Below, one piece after another: positions 61,606 through 64,000 of a stretch of DNA of 64,000 nt. The stretch is from Acidobacteriota bacterium (GTDB lineage Bacteria; Acidobacteriota; Blastocatellia; Pyrinomonadales; Pyrinomonadaceae), in NCBI GenBank assembly GCA_019639195.1, contig JAHBSI010000001.1, positions 124,001-188,000 on the forward strand, given 5' to 3'. The notes under the pieces are model-generated. The model searched no databases. It saw nothing but the letters and a program-made list of their open reading frames with translations, and had not been told where the DNA came from. Position 1 is the first letter of the stretch, and every line of letters begins with the position of its first letter. The translations under genes and the position numbers were made by a program.

Positions 61606-61767
61606 TTAAAGCTCTCGTTCTTGTTTTGGCAGGTCTTTTTGCGATTTTGGCGGCGGCGGTTCTTTCTTGTCGCCCCAATAGTATGCTCGGACGACCGCGA
61701 TATAGACGACCATGCAGATAATGAAGAATACGATGAGAAAACCAATAAAAAGGAGCAGGTGATACAT
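61606..61767 (-). CDS. 53-residue single-pass membrane protein
   Basis: Starts at ATG 61767, immediately after the stop of the AI-2E transporter gene (TAG then ATG), so it is almost surely translated by coupling. Residues 2-27 (YHLLLFIGFLIVFFIICMV and on) form one hydrophobic helix; YYWGDKKEPPPPKSQKDLPK follows as a basic, Pro-rich tail. The size and build are like small regulatory or assembly partners of transporters. No family is recognised. It has no counterpart on the opposite strand. Confidence 0.7.
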   Translation of the reverse strand: MYHLLLFIGFLIVFFIICMVVYIAVVRAYYWGDKKEPPPPKSQKDLPKQEREL

Positions 61768-63015
61768 CTAAACTTTGTCTTTATCCTCTCGTTCTGAGAA
61801 TACTTCGGTGGTCGAACTCATTTCAATGCTCAGAGATTCGACCATTTTCGGCTCCTCGATCCAAAGCGACATAACGCTGCGGCTGCCGCGGTGTTCGAGA
61901 ATGTGGCGATAGACCACGCTGAAGATCGCAACGACCGGAATCGAGATGAAAACGCCCGCAATACCGCCTATCTGTTCACCTGCAAGCACCGCAAGGATGA
62001 TCATCAGCGGATGCAAATGAATGCCGCCGCGCACTATTCGCGGATAGATCACATAATCCTGACAAATGCGGAGTGCGATCAGGAAGATCGCGACATACCA
62101 CGCCTTTGTCGGGTATTCTCCGAATCCGGCGACGAGCACCACGACTATACCGATCGTCGCCGGCCCGAGCACCGGAACGAACTCGAATATCCCGGCGAGT
62201 ATTCCCAGAAGAAGCGCGTATTTCAGCCCGATCGTGTAAAAGCCGAGCGTGCAGATGATGCCGATCATCACGCACGAAATGAGCTGTGCGCGTGTGTAGG
62301 CGGCAAGTGTCAAATTGATGTCCGCCATCAGAGCCTCAACACGCGCTCGATATGGCCCCGCGGGGAACATCCGCAAGACGCCAAGCCGAAGAAGGTTCAC
62401 GTCCTTCAAAAAGAAGAAAGCGAGCACCGGCACAAGGATGAACCACGGCAAGATCGTAAGCAGCGAAAGGAGGGCAGACCCGACAAACGTAGTCAGGTCG
62501 GTGGCAACGCTTGTCCCCATCCCGGTCACCTTCTCGGTAATATTCTTTTGAACTTCCTCAGGCAAGCGGATCCGGTTGAAGCGTTGTGTCACCTCTTCGT
62601 ACTTTTGCTGCATTGCCGTCGTATAGCCCGGAATATTCTTTGCGAACTCGGTTGCCTGCTCCGATACGCGCGGCGCGATCCCTGCGATCGCAAATCCAAC
62701 GATGGAGAAAACGATCGCGTACGCGATCAGGATCGCAAGGCCCCGCGGCATAAGCTTCTCTTTCCCCGCTGCCTTGAATGGCTTTCTCAATAGCTTTACG
62801 AGCGGATCGAGCAGATACGCAAAAAAGACCGAGATAATGATCAGGAACAGCAGATCCTTCAGAAGATATACCCCGTAAAGAAGGGTCGCGGCCGCAAGCA
62901 GCAGCACGATCGTGAGCACGACGAACCTCGCCACCTTGCCGGCCGCGGGCCCCCGTCGGCGCTCTACGGCCGTGTCGGTCTCGCTTCTTTCGTTTTGGAA
63001 CGGATCGGCCATCAA
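61768..63015 (-). CDS. AI-2E/PerM family transporter
   Basis: 415 residues. It has the family layout: two N-terminal helices (VLTIVLLLAAATLLYGVYLL, LFLIIISVFFAYLLDPLV), a third (LAILIAYAIVFSIVGFAIAG), a soluble middle region with amphipathic helices, then the conserved LLLGILAGIFEFVPVLGPA and PRIVRGGIHLHPLMIILAVL with GIAGVFISIPVVAIFSV. Members export or move small molecules or ions (AI-2, or Na+/H+ in some). The substrate here is unknown. The N-terminal 30 and C-terminal 35 residues are charged and cytoplasmic. Confidence 0.92.
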   Translation of the reverse strand: MMADPFQNERSETDTAVERRRGPAAGKVARFVVLTIVLLLAAATLLYGVYLLKDLLFLIIISVFFAYLLDPLVKLLRKPFKAAGKEKLMPRGLAILIAYAIVFSIVGFAIAGIAPRVSEQATEFAKNIPGYTTAMQQKYEEVTQRFNRIRLPEEVQKNITEKVTGMGTSVATDLTTFVGSALLSLLTILPWFILVPVLAFFFLKDVNLLRLGVLRMFPAGPYRARVEALMADINLTLAAYTRAQLISCVMIGIICTLGFYTIGLKYALLLGILAGIFEFVPVLGPATIGIVVVLVAGFGEYPTKAWYVAIFLIALRICQDYVIYPRIVRGGIHLHPLMIILAVLAGEQIGGIAGVFISIPVVAIFSVVYRHILEHRGSRSVMSLWIEEPKMVESLSIEMSSTTEVFSEREDKDKV

Positions 63016-63032
63016 ATGTGAATAACTATACG

Positions 63033-63458
63033 TTATTTTGCATCATTTGCCGCAGAATTCTGAGCGGAATTCGCCGGCGTCGGCTCTTGTTTTAGCATCG
63101 AGATCAAAAATCGCTGATGCAGAGCGTTGAGGTCTTCTTCGGGAAGAGGTTCATTTGCAGCGATCGTGTAGGCCGTGCCATCCTCGGATGCCGCTCGGCG
63201 TTTAGCTTTGCCCGTGTGCAGCGAAAGCAGATGCCTGTCGGGCTCGTCGATCTTGCCACCGTCCTTGCGTCGAACAACGTAGATGAAAAGATAGCCGGCA
63301 GTCTTCGCTGCTCTAAGGTCTGCGTCATAGCCTTTCGGCGTCGGGGATTCCGCAGGTGTTGTTTCAGGCTCCTTTCCGTCATTCAGGATAGTCTGGTTCG
63401 CGCAGGACGCGCTGAACGCCGCGACGCCCAACAGAATTACGGTCAGCACAAGTCTCAT
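63033..63458 (-). CDS. small lipoprotein of unknown function
   Basis: 141 residues. The signal peptide ends in the lipobox FSASC. A Thr/Pro/Glu linker follows, then a short domain (LRAAKTAGYLFIYVVRRKDG, DEPDRHLLSLHTGKAKRR, LNALHQRFLISMLKQ) and an Asn/Ala-rich tail. The sequence around VVRRKDGG and DRHLLS is compact enough to be a folded unit, but I cannot name it. Its start overlaps the upstream gene by 4 bases, so both are translated together. Confidence 0.7.
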   Translation of the reverse strand: MRLVLTVILLGVAAFSASCANQTILNDGKEPETTPAESPTPKGYDADLRAAKTAGYLFIYVVRRKDGGKIDEPDRHLLSLHTGKAKRRAASEDGTAYTIAANEPLPEEDLNALHQRFLISMLKQEPTPANSAQNSAANDAK

Positions 63459-64000
63459 TGGTCGTTCGCGTTGTCCTCGTCCGGGTCCGCGTTTGCGTTT
63501 CCTGCGTCGTTCTTTTCCATCTCGTCAAGCTCCTTCTCTTCCTCGGCAGAAGGCGGCGTTTTATCGTCAACATCCTCCGGCGGAGGAGCCGCTTTTTCGT
63601 CGCGGATCTTCAGGAGCCTTGCCTCGTCGTCCTCATAGATAATGTCGGCCCAGCCGGTATCGAGGAGCTTTGCGACCATATCTGTATTCTCTTTTGCATC
63701 AACGAAGACATACTTTGCACCGAATTTTTCACGGATCTGCGGACCGGGATCTTCGGTCTTGCCTTCGGTAATATCCTTGAGAAGTTTGTAAAGGTCAGGA
63801 TGCGCCGAATAGAGATAGTTCGGGTCAAGCCCGTAAACGTATCTGTGCTTTGTGTCGTAATAGAAGAGCTTTGGGAAGTCATCCCAGTTTGCGTTGAAGA
63901 TCAGCTCGCCCTTCGGGATATTCTCCGCACCCGAGTCATCAAGGCCGGTGGCAAACGCCATCGCACGCTGGTATTTATCTGCGGCCTCGTTTCCGCGAAT
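63455..64000 (-). CDS. C-terminal part of a protein running off the right edge
   Basis: The frame is open to the window end; the ATG at 63961 is internal. 181 residues are visible. They contain GELIFNANWDDFPKLFYYD, VYGLDPNYLYSAHPDLY and EKFGAKYVFVDAKENTDMVA, like the soluble C-terminal domain that follows the membrane part in some GT-C type mannosyltransferase-like proteins, and end in an acidic, disordered tail (DPDEDNANDQ). The membrane part must lie beyond 64000, so this reading is provisional. Confidence 0.6.
   Translation of the reverse strand: MRGNEAADKYQRAMAFATGLDDSGAENIPKGELIFNANWDDFPKLFYYDTKHRYVYGLDPNYLYSAHPDLYKLLKDITEGKTEDPGPQIREKFGAKYVFVDAKENTDMVAKLLDTGWADIIYEDDEARLLKIRDEKAAPPPEDVDDKTPPSAEEEKELDEMEKNDAGNANADPDEDNANDQ

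Noticed and set aside
61585..61797. 70-codon plus-strand frame after lpxK
   Set aside because: Its translation is the complement of the 53-residue membrane protein, which has the better composition and is coupled to the AI-2E gene.

Overview
The window reads as chromosomal DNA of a diderm bacterium of the Acidobacteriota, most likely the Blastocatellia/Pyrinomonas side (inference). The pointers are a VWFA-related protein of the acidobacterial type (6812-8077), a secreted protein with six FG-GAP/VCBS-like repeats (30075-31853), many small lipoproteins with Asn/Thr/Pro-rich linkers, a DUF5916 barrel protein, and LpxK plus an RND pump, which imply an outer membrane. Coding density is high, GC is moderate, many genes overlap by 4 bases, and there is no rRNA, CRISPR array, integrase or transposase. 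The only structural RNA gene seen is tRNA-Pro(UGG).

Layout. 1-4.7 kb: a minus-strand run (class I methyltransferase, DUF1801 protein, N-terminus of a TRAM-domain RNA methyltransferase), a coupled pair of unknown genes, then the catalytic subunit of methylmalonyl-CoA mutase. 4.7-13.7 kb: a PilT-type ATPase with an unusual N-terminal extension, the VWFA protein, aroB-glmM (coupled), a lytic-transglycosylase-like exported protein, a CYTH-like protein and a lipoprotein. 13.7-19.9 kb: a complete RND efflux operon (adaptor, pump, TolC). 20.1-21.0 kb: three small sulfur/redox proteins (rhodanese, 2Fe-2S, glutaredoxin). 21.2-23.7 kb: a Ser/Thr kinase with TPRs. 23.7-27.6 kb: an asparagine synthetase, glycosyltransferase and methyltransferase operon. 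27.7-34.2 kb: oligopeptidase B-like peptidase, VCBS-repeat protein, lipoprotein, citrate synthase.

34.4-41.7 kb: the tesA / ybbA-ybbP block in the same divergent order as in E. coli, a GYF_2-domain gene bracketed by a duplicated ybbP 3' end, an orphan 430-residue gene and rdgB. 41.8-47.4 kb: tRNA-Pro, HU, a small orphan gene behind a structured leader, a polytopic membrane protein, and the DUF5916 protein. 47.6-54.6 kb: yqeY, a flavin reductase, the hrcA-grpE-dnaK-dnaJ heat-shock block and a SprT-like metalloprotein. 54.6-64.0 kb: lipoproteins and exported proteins of unknown role, a 2,4-dienoyl-CoA reductase-like SDR, trpG-trpD, lpxK, an AI-2E family transporter with a 53-residue membrane protein directly behind it, and the C-terminus of a protein that runs off the right edge.

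Most genes are housekeeping. The least ordinary points are the duplicated junction around the GYF_2 gene (38401-39660), the leader with mutually exclusive pairings at 42420-42541, several perfect palindromes in promoter regions (4732, 20043, 20721), a TrpD with altered PRPP motifs, and a heat-shock operon that has HrcA but no visible CIRCE element. I did not find convincing evidence of a wholly new multi-gene system; the best candidates for one are the asnB-GT-methyltransferase operon and the small redox locus at 20-21 kb. All motif and coordinate statements come from reading the sequence by eye; no database search was run.
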